Positions 35,401 to 42,885 are shown, counted from the first letter of the stretch. The stretch: DNA of 64,000 bases from Ancrocorticia sp047501485 (GCA_047501485.1 JAZDRN010000005.1:62001-126000); one strand, 5' to 3'. A program made the numbers and translations. Notes: generated from the letters alone by a model not told the origin.

Positions 35401-35518
35401 CCAGGTAATCCTGGTAGCGGATGCCCGCGAGCGCCGGGTCGCCGAGAAGTTGTTCCGCCCGAGCAGGGTCGGCGAAGCCCGCCTTGCGCAGTTGGCTTGT
35501 CAGGCTCTGCTCACGCAT
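32477..35518 (-). CDS. glnE: Bifunctional glutamine synthetase adenylyltransferase/deadenylylase
   Basis: Controls GlnA by adding or removing AMP on its tyrosine. 1013 aa with two nucleotidyltransferase domains: the N-terminal one has AMGKTGARELNYISDVDVVYV and the C-terminal one has ALGRLGGKEMGYASDADILFV, each with the G-x(8)-SD-D/A-D metal motif. Repeated GKGGLRDVEFTVQLLQL and GRGGLADVEWTAQLLQL segments confirm the internal duplication. It sits between glnA2 and a phosphatase, downstream of glnA, as in mycobacteria. GGGAGAAG precedes the ATG. No GlnB/PII gene is in the window. Confidence 0.97.
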   Translation of the reverse strand: MREQSLTSQLRKAGFADPARAEQLLGDPALAGIRYQDYLEEFHDVADPDQCLLALIRLCESCGQAGLSPRLAELARQPVSRARLLGLLGMSSSLGDFLVSHPGLLEAVIGSPEGPQRSGIPTTTLRREREVALRAVGADPDQLFPAAMIADGVNRLRINYFTRIGALAASDLTAPDPLQAMPEVASQIADIVGGALEAALAVARADVPEAEKVGLTIIAMGKTGARELNYISDVDVVYVARALDDSLDEDDVIRIATRLATLAGKAVSAPAGEPALWMLDANLRPEGKDGPLVRTLESHVAYYRRWAKGWEFQALLKARPVAGDMELGERYIEELSPNVWSAASRDNFVEDSRAMRRRVEDHVPAREQERQLKLGKGGLRDVEFTVQLLQLVHGRTDETLRKRSTLEAIGALRDGGYVARKDAELLDRDYRLLRTLEHRIQLQRLRRSHLVPSGQAELRRVARSMHCAGIATAADLERVWHETRREVRQLHQAIYYRPLLPEAAKLSPDDVSLDSAAAKARLASMGYRDPAGALNHIAALTSGVSRTAAIQRQLLPVMLGWFAQGPEPDAGLLAFRVLSEKMGRTSWYMRTLRDGGTAAERLCLILSSSRYLAGQIPGLAESIGWLVEKEELLPRSREELDTELESLLRRRSEPAEIAGAGRYLRRRELMRTAMGQVLRVVDPAASRAAVSRAAEIAVDAGLRAAIIAACRKLEVAQPLSRYAVFALGRLGGKEMGYASDADILFVHDPLPDADEVEAQRLANEVASQLARLLKETSSEPSMPVDYDLRPEGRNGPLARSIASFAEYYERWAEAWEYQSLLRARPITGDGELAEEFVTLIDPYRYPARGLPEASLREIRRIKARVETERMPRGILPQHHLKLGRGGLADVEWTAQLLQLQYAGTHPDMRTNATLPALRAALEAGLISHEDSERLCESWSLASLLRDLNFLGTGRAQASKIDVLPHELGELAVVASLMGKDTSERHDVEEEYLRAARRSRVIVERVFYAHPDNA

Positions 35519-35623
35519 TCTCTTCTCCCTGCTCTTCGTGTAGATCCGGGGTTATAAGGGTCCGGACAGCCCTCTCACGCCTGCGGTGGTATGCCGCCCC
35601 GCCCATTCTCCTTCACCATTCGT

Positions 35624-35670
35624 CAATCGCCCTCGCCGTTCGCAATCGCCGTTCGCATTCGCCCTCGCCG
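35624..35670. repeat. Degenerate short tandem repeat before glnE
   Basis: Three imperfect copies of a CAATCGCC...GTTCG-type unit (35624, 35643, 35656) in the 185-base gap between glnE (starts 35518) and the glnA2 stop (35704). Copy 2 lacks the CTCGCC insert. No gene is visible in the gap. Confidence 0.6.
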
Positions 35671-35703
35671 GCAGATCGCCTCTGCGGCCCCGCGCGACGA
35701 TGC

Positions 35704-37041
35704 TCAGTAGGTGGCGAGGAAACGGCGCCGTTCGGCCGGTGTGATCTGAAGGCGGTATTGCTCCCACTCGTGCCGCTTGTCCCGCAGGAAATAGTCAAAG
35801 CAATCCTCGCCGAGGGTCTCGGCCACCAACTCCGAGCTCTCCATCAACCCCAGCGCGTGACTGAGGGAGGAGGGAAGCGATTGGATGCCGAGGATGCGCC
35901 GTTCGAGATCGCTCAGGAGGAACACATCCGTGTCAGCCTGCTCGGGCAACTCGTAGTTGCCGGCGATGCCGGCCAGGCCCGCTCGGAGCATGGCCGCGAA
36001 GGCGAGGTAGGGATTGGCGGCCGAGTCGATGGCACGGTACTCCATCCGCGCGGACTGCGGCCTATCGGGCCGGTAGTGCGGCAGGCGGACGAGGGCCGAA
36101 CGGTTGTTGGGGCCCCAGCAGACGTAGGACGGGGCCTCTCCCCCGCCCCACAGGCGCTTGTAGGAATTGACGTGCTGGTTGGTCACCGCCGTGATCTCGC
36201 GAGCGTGGCGCAGCAACCCGGCCATGAACTGGCGGCCCGTGGTGGAGAGCCCGAATTCGCCCGCGGGATCGGAGAAGGCGTTGCGCTCGCCCTCGAAGAG
36301 CGAGATATGCGTGTGCATGCCCGATCCGGGGGCGTCTATGAGCGGCTTGGGCATGAAGGAGGCCTGCACCCCCTGGCGCACGGCGACCTCCTCGATGACC
36401 GCCTTGAATGTCATGAGGTTGTCGGCCATGGAGAGCGCATCGGAATAATGCAGGTCGATCTCGTTCTGCCCGGGGCCGGCCTCGTGATGGGAGAACTCGA
36501 CGGAGATGCCCATCTCCTCGAGGTTCAAGATGGCCTCGCGGCGGAAATCGTGCGCGGTCGAACGCGTAACGTGATCGAAGTAGGAGGCGGAATCGATCGG
36601 GACGGGTACCTTCTCCGGATCCGTCTCCTGCTGGAAGAGGAAGAACTCGACCTCGGGATGCACGTAGCAGGTGAATCCCATCTCCGCGGCCTTGTCGAGT
36701 GCCCGTTTGAGAATGTTGCGGGGATCGGTGCGGGCGGGTTCGTCGTCACGCGTGGTGATGTCGCAGAACATTCGGGCCACGGGGTGGTCGGTGCCACGCC
36801 ACGGCAAGAGCTGGAAGGTGGAGGCATCGGGACGCGCCAGCATGTCCGATTCGTAGACCCGTGTCAGGCCCTGGATGGACGATCCGTCGAAACCGATGCC
36901 GTCCGCGAAGGCCTCCTCCAGTTCGGCGGGAGCTATCGCCACCGATTTGAGCTTTCCCACCACGTCGGTGAACCAGAGGCGCACGAATCGCACGCCCTTC
37001 TCCTCGATGGTGCGAAGTACATATTCCTGCTGGCGGTCCAC
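35704..37041 (-). CDS. glnA2: Second glutamine synthetase (GlnA2 type)
   Basis: 445-aa GSI-alpha-like paralog. It keeps IGFDGSSIQGLTRVYESDM, the EVEFFLFQ metal site, HHEAGPGQNEIDLHY, GSGMHTHISLF and the NQHVNSYKRL segment. The region that carries the adenylylation tyrosine in GlnA reads DTDVFLLSDLERR, so Tyr is absent and GlnE should not modify it. It is shorter than GlnA by about 30 residues. AAGGAGTGCCG precedes the ATG. In mycobacteria glnA2 is dispensable and weakly active; the preferred substrate here (ammonia or a polyamine) is open. Confidence 0.94.
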   Translation of the reverse strand: MDRQQEYVLRTIEEKGVRFVRLWFTDVVGKLKSVAIAPAELEEAFADGIGFDGSSIQGLTRVYESDMLARPDASTFQLLPWRGTDHPVARMFCDITTRDDEPARTDPRNILKRALDKAAEMGFTCYVHPEVEFFLFQQETDPEKVPVPIDSASYFDHVTRSTAHDFRREAILNLEEMGISVEFSHHEAGPGQNEIDLHYSDALSMADNLMTFKAVIEEVAVRQGVQASFMPKPLIDAPGSGMHTHISLFEGERNAFSDPAGEFGLSTTGRQFMAGLLRHAREITAVTNQHVNSYKRLWGGGEAPSYVCWGPNNRSALVRLPHYRPDRPQSARMEYRAIDSAANPYLAFAAMLRAGLAGIAGNYELPEQADTDVFLLSDLERRILGIQSLPSSLSHALGLMESSELVAETLGEDCFDYFLRDKRHEWEQYRLQITPAERRRFLATY

Positions 37042-37114
37042 GGCACTCCTTAGGTCGAACTATCTCCATTGTGCCACCGCCAGCCGCCGTCTTCGGCTAG
37101 GAGGACGCGGCCGC

Positions 37115-38284
37115 CTACCTCGTCTCGCCGTTCGCCATATCCTGCCACCCGACGAAATCGGTGAACTGGGCGGGTTTCGTATCGTCGGACTCCGGAGCCG
37201 AGTGCAACCGCACCCGCATCAGCGCGATGAAGTCCGCGACCTCGTTCCAATGGGTCATCGGCCCCGAGGTCCGGATGAGATTCGGCAGCAATTCGCCGAT
37301 GGTCCGCTCGTCGGTCACGCTGAGCCGCTCCAGGCTCTGACCCCATTCGTGCACACAATCCAGGGCCACGGCCCACGCCCCGTACTGGGCGAACTGGGCC
37401 AGCTCCGTCCCCGGTGGGGGCGAGATCAGGTAGCGCCTGAACCCTCTGCCCTGGTCGCGTGCCACGCTTCCATTGGTGGTCCGCACGGCGGCTCCCCAGA
37501 TCGTGGCGATGCCCGCCAGCATGACGAGCGCGCAGATGATCAACCAGAAGGGCCGCAGGGAGCTGGTGAATATCAAGAAGATGGTGAGGACCGCTCCGGC
37601 GAGGCCGCCCAGGAACTCCAGTGCGCCGGCGGAACTCAGCCTTTCGCGCGCCGAGCGGAACCAGCGATAGTCCTCGTGTATCCGGTGGGCCACCGCGCCG
37701 GCGAACTTATCGCCGATCGATCTGCGCAGGCCCGATAGTCGCGCCGAGGGGTTTCCCACCGGAGGCACGCCCATGCCCTCGAGCACGCTGCGGAACCGGC
37801 GCGTGTCGAACGGATAGGAGCGGGCGTAGGGCTGATTCTCCACTTTGCCCGGAACCGCGAGCTGCTCCAGGAAGAGGCGTTCCTCGGGACTGCAGGTGCT
37901 GTCGGGGCCCCTAAGATAGACGACGACGGCGTTCGGCAGCCCCTTGCTGAGGTAGCGATATTCGACCAGCTCGATGAACCCGCGCGCCGCCAGATCGAGC
38001 AGGTAGCACAGGGTGATGTCGCGATGCCCCGCCTCTCGGACCACGAAGGCCGCCTCGGCGGGCCGCATCTGCGGCAGGTTCTCACGCAACGGGGGCTCGG
38101 CGCTGCTCACGTGGCGGGTGGGCACCGCCTGGCTCCCCTCGGGAAACACTCCGCGCGGCAGCTGCGAATACTCACGTTCCGGCCGTATCGCGATGAGCAG
38201 GATCAACGTCGCGACACCGAGGAGGAGGATGCCGGTCCAGAATTCGGCGTCGGTGACGGCGAAATAGGCGATGATGTCTCTCAT
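37115..38284 (-). CDS. DUF2207-like membrane protein
   Basis: 389 aa, unknown function. One N-terminal helix (FWTGILLLGVATLILLIAI), a soluble domain with MRPAEAAFVVREAGHRDITL and LLDLAARGFIELVE (the winged-helix-like part typical of DUF2207 C-terminal regions), two further helices (about 225-270) and a tail with RRYLISPPPGTELAQF. It lacks the large N-terminal extracytoplasmic domain of full DUF2207 proteins. GAGGAGATGGA precedes the ATG. It stands alone between glnA2 and panB. Confidence 0.75.
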   Translation of the reverse strand: MRDIIAYFAVTDAEFWTGILLLGVATLILLIAIRPEREYSQLPRGVFPEGSQAVPTRHVSSAEPPLRENLPQMRPAEAAFVVREAGHRDITLCYLLDLAARGFIELVEYRYLSKGLPNAVVVYLRGPDSTCSPEERLFLEQLAVPGKVENQPYARSYPFDTRRFRSVLEGMGVPPVGNPSARLSGLRRSIGDKFAGAVAHRIHEDYRWFRSARERLSSAGALEFLGGLAGAVLTIFLIFTSSLRPFWLIICALVMLAGIATIWGAAVRTTNGSVARDQGRGFRRYLISPPPGTELAQFAQYGAWAVALDCVHEWGQSLERLSVTDERTIGELLPNLIRTSGPMTHWNEVADFIALMRVRLHSAPESDDTKPAQFTDFVGWQDMANGETR

Positions 38285-38520
38285 TCCATCTCCTCACGCG
38301 GCCGACCTGCTCCATAGTAACTGCTCAGAGGACAGATCGCGGCTCCACGCCACGATAGTGGAATGCGCTCTTCCGAGATTCTCCTTCTTTTCTCTTGGCG
38401 GGGAACCGGCTGCCGGGGAACCCACGTGCCGAGAGGAACAGAGAACGACGAACCTCTCGCGGGCAACCTCGGCGCGCTCACGGGCGGCGCCGGCACGTCT
38501 GGAGCCAATCCGGTACCTCT

Positions 38521-38557
38521 ATCGGTCCGTGCTCCAGCCGGATCGGTCCGTGCTCCA
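38521..38557. repeat. 16-bp direct repeat, 21-bp period
   Basis: ATCGGTCCGTGCTCCA at 38521-38536 and 38542-38557, identical. Confidence 0.9.
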
Positions 38558-38607
38558 CCCGGAATGTCCCAGGGATAGAGGACGCCGCCCGCGCGAACTA
38601 GGATGGT

Positions 38608-38647
38608 GGCACTGTCCCGGCAACGGCGGCACTGTCCTAGCAAAGGA
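38608..38647. repeat. 20-bp tandem duplication carrying the panB ribosome-binding site
   Basis: Two copies of a 20-mer beginning GGCACTGTCC (38608-38627 and 38628-38647). The second copy's end (AGCAAAGGA) supplies the Shine-Dalgarno sequence of panB. Confidence 0.85.
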
Positions 38648-38652
38648 GAAGC

Positions 38653-39468
38653 ATGACCACCTCGAACACCCCCGCGCCTCGCAGAGTGAGAGTCCATCAC
38701 CTGGCGGAGATGAAGGAACGTCGCGAGCCGATCACCATGTTGACCTGCTACGACGCCATCACCGCGCGTATCTTCGACGCGGCGGGTGTGGACAGCCTTC
38801 TCGTGGGGGATTCCTACGGGAACACGTTGCTGGGCTACAACTCCACCATCCCGGTCTCCTTGGAGGAGATGGTGGTGGCGACCGGAGCCGTCGCCCGTTC
38901 CGCCCAGCGAGCCTTCGTGGTGGCGGATCTACCCTTCGGCTCCTATGAGGAGTCTCCGGCCCAGGGAGTGCGCTCCTCCGTCCGGCTGCTCAAAGCGGGT
39001 GCCCAGGCCGTGAAGCTGGAGGGCGGCGAACGCCAGGCGGACACGATCACCCGTATCTCCAATGCCGGCATTCCGGTTGTGGGCCACATCGGCTTCACGC
39101 CCCAGTCCGAGCACCGCCTGGGAGGCCCCCGGGTCCAGGGGCGTACCGACGATTCCGAGAACCAGTTGATCGACGACGCCGTCGCCGTCCAGGAAGCCGG
39201 TGCGCTCGCCGTCGTCCTGGAAATGGTACCGGCCCGCGTGGCCGCCAAGATCACCAAGATCCTCACGATTCCCACCATCGGGATCGGCGCGGGAGATCAT
39301 TGCGACGGACAGGTGCTGGTGTGGACGGACATGGCCGGGATGACGAACTGGTCGCCGAAGTTCTCCAAGCAGTTCGGGCAGGTGGGGCAGGCCTTGCAGG
39401 AGGCGGCCTCGGACTACTGTTCGGCGGTCAAGGGCGGCCAGTTCCCAGAGGAATCCCACTCCTTCTGA
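38653..39468 (+). CDS. panB: 3-methyl-2-oxobutanoate hydroxymethyltransferase
   Basis: First committed step of pantothenate synthesis: transfers a hydroxymethyl group from methylene-THF to 2-oxoisovalerate. 271 aa, decameric TIM-barrel family. VDSLLVGDSYGNTLLGYNST carries the Mg-binding Asp; VKLEGGERQAD has the catalytic Glu/Lys region; GHIGFTPQSEH and PTIGIGAGDHCDGQVLVW complete the signature. AAAGGAG lies seven bases before the ATG. Rv2225 is in the same relative place in M. tuberculosis. No panC or panD neighbour is present. Confidence 0.96.
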   Translation: MTTSNTPAPRRVRVHHLAEMKERREPITMLTCYDAITARIFDAAGVDSLLVGDSYGNTLLGYNSTIPVSLEEMVVATGAVARSAQRAFVVADLPFGSYEESPAQGVRSSVRLLKAGAQAVKLEGGERQADTITRISNAGIPVVGHIGFTPQSEHRLGGPRVQGRTDDSENQLIDDAVAVQEAGALAVVLEMVPARVAAKITKILTIPTIGIGAGDHCDGQVLVWTDMAGMTNWSPKFSKQFGQVGQALQEAASDYCSAVKGGQFPEESHSF

Positions 39469-39528
39469 AGCTGCCCGCCATCGCATGCCGCGACGTCTCC
39501 TGTTGACGGCGCGGCCCACCGCGGCCCC

Positions 39529-39726
39529 CTACGACTCCTCGTCCTCCCATTCCTCTTTCCACTCTTTCTCATTTTCGTCAGAGGACTGGTTGCGCACCTC
39601 GGCGATCTCGTAGGCGTGCTCGGCCGCCTCGCGCGTGGGATAGGGACCCATCCGGTCCTGCCAGCCAGAGCGCTTGCCCCTCTCAACCTTCCCGGTGCGG
39701 GTGTTGAGATAGTACTCGTCCTCCAT
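39529..39726 (-). CDS. Small SPOR-like protein upstream of map
   Basis: 65 aa from the ATG at 39726 (GGAAGG seven bases upstream; alternative ATG three bases earlier). EYYLNTRTGKVERGKRSGWQ then RMGPYPTREAAEHAYEIAE is the pattern of short actinobacterial SPOR-annotated proteins adjacent to methionine aminopeptidase. A very acidic tail (DENEKEWKEEWEDEES) follows. Function unknown; there is no signal peptide, so wall binding is doubtful. Confidence 0.78.
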   Translation of the reverse strand: MEDEYYLNTRTGKVERGKRSGWQDRMGPYPTREAAEHAYEIAEVRNQSSDENEKEWKEEWEDEES

Positions 39727-39775
39727 CATGATCCCTTCCACAGATTCTGCGATGTCGCCCCTGGCGGCGACGACC

Positions 39776-39781
39776 TAGACT
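39776..39781 (+). promoter_or_regulatory. -10 box of leaderless map
   Basis: TAGACT followed by seven bases and the ATG at 39789; no Shine-Dalgarno sequence. Confidence 0.5.
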
Positions 39782-39788
39782 TGTTCTC

Positions 39789-40688
39789 ATGTTGGCAGAT
39801 CGCGCGCCCCTTGGCACTCTCATTCCCGGAAGACTCTCCCCCAAGCGGCAGGTTCCCTCCTCGATCGAGAGGCCGGAATACCTGTTCCACGATGGTCCGG
39901 AAGTCGTCACCGCCTCCGATGTGAAGAACGCCGAGACGATCGAGAGGATCCGGATCGCCAGCCGCATCGCGGCCGACGCCATGTACGAGGCCGGCCAGGC
40001 CGTGGCCCCGGGCGTGAGGACCGACGAGCTGGACCGCATCGCGCACGAGTACATGTGCGATCACGGCGCCTATCCCTCCTGCCTGGACTACATGGGCTTC
40101 CCGAAGTCCATCTGCACCTCCATCAACGAGGTCATCTGCCACGGTATCCCCGATTCCACGCTTCTCCAGGACGGCGACATCGTCAACCTGGACGTCACCG
40201 CCTACATCCACGGGGTGCACGGCGATACGAACGCCATGTTCACCGTGGGAGACGTCGATGAGGAATCGCTGCTGCTCATCGACCGCACGAAGAACGCGAT
40301 GATGCGCGGGATCAAGGCCGTCAAGCCCGGGCGCCAGATCAATGTGATCGGGCGGGTCATCGAATCCTACGCCAAGCGTTTCCAGTACGGCGTCGTCGAG
40401 GATTTCACCGGTCACGGGGTCGGCGAGGCCTTCCACTCGGGGTTGATCGTTCCTCATTACGACACCGCCCCACGCTACGACACCATCATGGAACCCGGGA
40501 TGGTCTTCACGATCGAGCCCATGCTGACCCTCGGCGATATCGCCTGGGAGCAGTGGGACGATGGGTGGACAGTGGTGACGAAGGACCGCTCGCGCACTGC
40601 ACAATGGGAGCACACTCTTGTTGTCACCGAGGATGGCGCGGAAATTCTGACATTGCCGTCACAGGTCGATCTCGCGCCTCATTTGTAA
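39789..40688 (+). CDS. map: Methionine aminopeptidase, type I
   Basis: Removes the initiator methionine from nascent proteins. 299 aa, with an N-terminal extension of about 45 residues including a PxxP-like segment typical of mycobacterial MapB-type enzymes. Metal ligands: VNLDVTAYIHGVHGDTNAMF (two Asp), GHGVGEAFHSG (His), FTIEPML (Glu) and the late Glu in HTLVVTEDGAEIL. SICTSINEVICHGIP is the substrate-side His motif. The message is probably leaderless. ppgK starts nine bases after the stop. Confidence 0.95.
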   Translation: MLADRAPLGTLIPGRLSPKRQVPSSIERPEYLFHDGPEVVTASDVKNAETIERIRIASRIAADAMYEAGQAVAPGVRTDELDRIAHEYMCDHGAYPSCLDYMGFPKSICTSINEVICHGIPDSTLLQDGDIVNLDVTAYIHGVHGDTNAMFTVGDVDEESLLLIDRTKNAMMRGIKAVKPGRQINVIGRVIESYAKRFQYGVVEDFTGHGVGEAFHSGLIVPHYDTAPRYDTIMEPGMVFTIEPMLTLGDIAWEQWDDGWTVVTKDRSRTAQWEHTLVVTEDGAEILTLPSQVDLAPHL

Positions 40689-40697
40689 GGAGACCCT

Positions 40698-41579
40698 ATG
40701 GCCACCTACCCAGCACACGTTGCCTTCGGGATCGATATCGGCGGATCGGGCGTCAAGGGCGCCCTCGTCGATCTCGAGACGGGCGAGTTCCACGGGCCCC
40801 GTCACAGGATCCCCACCCCGCACCCCGCAACCCCGCGAGCGGTGGCCGATACCGTCGCCGAGCTCGTCGCGTATTTCGACGTGGACGAGTCGATTCCGAT
40901 CGGAATCGACTTCCCCGCGCCCATCATCCACGGCGTCGCCCCGATGATCGCCAACCTCGATCAGTCATGGGAGGGCGAGAACGTCCTCAAGCTGATGTCC
41001 GATCGGCTGGGCCGCCCGGTCACGGTCCTCAACGACGCCGACGCCGCCGGCTACGCCGAGGTCCACTACGGTGCCGCCAACAGGATCGACGGCCTTGTCA
41101 TGGTCCTCACCCTGGGAACCGGGATCGGCTCGGTCCTCGTGATGAACGGCGTGCTTGTCCCCAACACCGAGCTCGGACATCTGGAGATCGATGGCTACGA
41201 CGCCGAGAAGCGCGCGGCCGCCTCCGTCTTCGAACGCGAGGAACTGAGCTTCGAGGAGTGGGCCGAGCGGTTGCAGCGCTACTTCTCCCACCTCGAGATG
41301 CTGTTCTCCCCCGACGTCTTCATCGTGGGCGGCGGCATCTCGAAGAAGGCCAAGAAGTTCGTTCCGCTCATCGAGACACGCGCCCCGATCATCCCTGCCG
41401 AGCTCCTCAACACCGCCGGAATCGTGGGATCGGCGCTGCTGGCCGCGGAGAAGGCTGGAACCTTCACCCTCAAGAAGTCGGTGAAATCCCGGATCAGAGC
41501 CGCGCGCAATGAGATCCGCAAGATGGCGAAGAAGAACGCGGAGAAGCCGGCTTTGAAACAGACGGTGGCTGCCGGCTAA
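40698..41579 (+). CDS. ppgK: Polyphosphate glucokinase (ROK family)
   Basis: Phosphorylates glucose using polyphosphate (and usually also ATP). 293 aa. FGIDIGGSGVKGALVD is the phosphate-1 loop, GIDFPAP and VLNDADAAGYAE form the sugar site with catalytic Asp, VLTLGTGIGSVL is phosphate 2, and NTELGHLEIDG the sugar-binding ExGH-like segment. The absence of the ROK zinc-site cysteines and the Lys-rich C-terminal tail match PPGK rather than ATP-only glucokinases. TAAGGAGACC precedes the ATG. Operon with map. Confidence 0.9.
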   Translation: MATYPAHVAFGIDIGGSGVKGALVDLETGEFHGPRHRIPTPHPATPRAVADTVAELVAYFDVDESIPIGIDFPAPIIHGVAPMIANLDQSWEGENVLKLMSDRLGRPVTVLNDADAAGYAEVHYGAANRIDGLVMVLTLGTGIGSVLVMNGVLVPNTELGHLEIDGYDAEKRAAASVFEREELSFEEWAERLQRYFSHLEMLFSPDVFIVGGGISKKAKKFVPLIETRAPIIPAELLNTAGIVGSALLAAEKAGTFTLKKSVKSRIRAARNEIRKMAKKNAEKPALKQTVAAG

Positions 41580-41649
41580 GTGTGCTGAGCCATGAGGTTG
41601 GTGCCGTACATATCTTTCCCTATTCGGGAAGATAGAGCCTCACGAACTC

Positions 41650-41702
41650 AAAAAAGCTCATTTCCCCGGTTTTATGCACATGCCCGCAAGGGGCGAATGA
41701 GC
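41650..41702 (-). terminator. rnpB terminator
   Basis: On the minus strand, CTCATTCGCCCC pairs imperfectly with GGGGAAATGAG and is followed by CTTTTTT (plus-strand A run at 41650-41655). It is one of the few hairpins in the window with a true U tract. Confidence 0.65.
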
Positions 41703-42070
41703 CGGCCGATACGCCGGGTTCTGTTCCGGTCCGCGAGCGCGGACCGGCGGCGACCATCCATCTACGCCGTGCGTTGCCGCACGGCTCCAGCAGTCCACCC
41801 GCGCGCTGAACGGGACGCCTACGCGCGCTGTATGACCTTGCTCCCGGTGGGGCTTGCCATGCCGCTCCAGTCACCTGGAGCGCGGTGGTCTCTTACACCG
41901 CCTTTTCACCCTTACCGCGTGCCGGAGCTCGCGGCGGTCTGTTTTCTGTGGCGCTTTCCCGCGGGTCACCCCGGGTGGGCGTTACCCACCACCGTTCCCT
42001 GTGGAGCCCGGACGTTCCTCGGGGCATGTTCTGTCGAACATGTCACGCGGCCGCCTGGCCGACTCATTCG
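41699..42070 (-). ncRNA. rnpB: RNase P RNA (class A)
   Basis: Catalytic RNA of RNase P, which trims tRNA 5' leaders. On the minus strand the conserved core is clear: GAGGAACGTCCGGGCTCC (P4 and J3/4) near the 5' end, GGGAAAGCGCCACAGAAAAC, GGTGAAAAGGCGGTGTAAGA, and AGAACCCGGCG near the 3' end, pairing back to complete P4. Nine bases at each end (GAGTCGGCC and GGCCGGCTC) form helix P1. The 5' end is set by P1 and a TATGAT box at 42078-42083, so ends are accurate to a few bases. It is divergent from yaaA; the two -10 boxes overlap. Confidence 0.95.
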
Positions 42071-42077
42071 CTCTGTC

Positions 42078-42083
42078 ATCATA
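42078..42083 (-). promoter_or_regulatory. rnpB -10 box
   Basis: TATGAT on the minus strand, about seven bases upstream of the RNA 5' end. It overlaps the yaaA -10 box (42082-42087) by two bases. Confidence 0.5.
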
Positions 42084-42087
42084 GACT
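42082..42087 (+). promoter_or_regulatory. -10 box of leaderless yaaA
   Basis: TAGACT followed by seven bases and GTG at 42095. This fixes the GTG start; the frame is open far upstream but runs through the rnpB gene. Confidence 0.5.
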
Positions 42088-42094
42088 ACAAACC

Positions 42095-42808
42095 GTGCGT
42101 ATTCTCCTCCCGCCATCCGAAGGCAAGACGTCCCCGCCATCGGGGCCCGCCCTCGACCTGGACTCACTGAGCCATCCCGGACTGAGCTCCGCACGCAAGG
42201 CCATCGCCGCGGAACTCGTCGAGGTGTCGCACAGGCACGATGCACTCGACGTTCTCAAGGCGGGAGAACGTATCCGCCCCGAGGTCGAGGCGCAGCGCTC
42301 CCTCTGGCAGGCGCCCTGCGCGCCGGCACGCGAGATCTACACCGGAGTCCTCTACGACGCGGCGCAGTTGCGCGAGGACGACGACGTCGTCATCTTCTCC
42401 GGTCTGTTCGGGGTCACCAGCGGCGCGGATCTGATCCCCGCCTACCGGCTGTCCATGAACGTGAAACTCCCCCGGGCTGGTGCGCTCAAGAGCTTCTGGC
42501 GCAAGCAGCTCGTGCGGGGCTTCCTCCCCGCACCGAGGGAGTCCGATCCCACCGAGGTCACCGTCGACATGCGCTCGGGGGCCTATCTGGTGTGGAATCC
42601 TCCGGGTCCCTGGTGGGACGTGCGGGTGCGCGATTCCTCCGGAAAGGCCATCACCCACATGGCCAAGCACTATCGCGGCCTGCTCACGCGCGCTCTTCTG
42701 GATACGGGGAGCGATGATGTCCTCACCGTGGCGGCCGAGTTGGGTGCGGTCGCGGTGGAATCGGATGGCAACCGTCACCACCTGACGCTCACCCCACGAG
42801 GCATGTGA
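42095..42808 (+). CDS. yaaA: YaaA/DUF328 peroxide-stress protein
   Basis: 237-aa member of the YaaA (UPF0246) family, which in E. coli limits free iron and protects DNA under peroxide stress. The N-terminal MRILLPPSEGKTSP is the diagnostic start; EIYTGVLYDA, SGLFGVTSGADLIPAYRLSM and SFWRKQLV are family motifs. It starts with a leaderless GTG. It lies beside rnpB and upstream of the sulfur-stress locus; a functional link to the latter is plausible but only positional. Confidence 0.92.
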   Translation: MRILLPPSEGKTSPPSGPALDLDSLSHPGLSSARKAIAAELVEVSHRHDALDVLKAGERIRPEVEAQRSLWQAPCAPAREIYTGVLYDAAQLREDDDVVIFSGLFGVTSGADLIPAYRLSMNVKLPRAGALKSFWRKQLVRGFLPAPRESDPTEVTVDMRSGAYLVWNPPGPWWDVRVRDSSGKAITHMAKHYRGLLTRALLDTGSDDVLTVAAELGAVAVESDGNRHHLTLTPRGM

Positions 42809-42859
42809 AAGAGAGGCCACGCCGTGTGTGATCACCCGTCCCGGACACAGCTGCAACCG

Positions 42860-42885
42860 CCAGTGCCGAGCGGGTTCGGCAGGTG
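42860..42885. terminator. Weak hairpin between yaaA and the CstR-like gene
   Basis: GTGCCGAG...TTCGGCAGG forms a 6-7 bp stem between the convergent stops (42808 and 42928). A low-strength terminator candidate. Confidence 0.3.

Larger units (their letters stand above)
38285..38652. other. Intergenic region before panB with two short tandem repeats
   Basis: About 370 bases with no convincing gene; frames here have no ribosome-binding site. It holds two short direct-repeat arrays (38521 and 38608) and a TAGGAT box at 38599-38604 that may be the panB promoter. Confidence 0.6.

Noticed and set aside
32651..35557. A 968-codon open frame antisense to glnE
   Set aside because: It mirrors glnE codon structure in high-GC DNA, has no ribosome-binding site and encodes an Arg/Gly/Leu-rich sequence with no recognisable domain. 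GlnE itself has full catalytic motifs.
41885..42094. In-frame upstream extension of yaaA
   Set aside because: It would run through the conserved rnpB RNA; the leaderless GTG at 42095 begins the canonical MRILLPPSEGK sequence.
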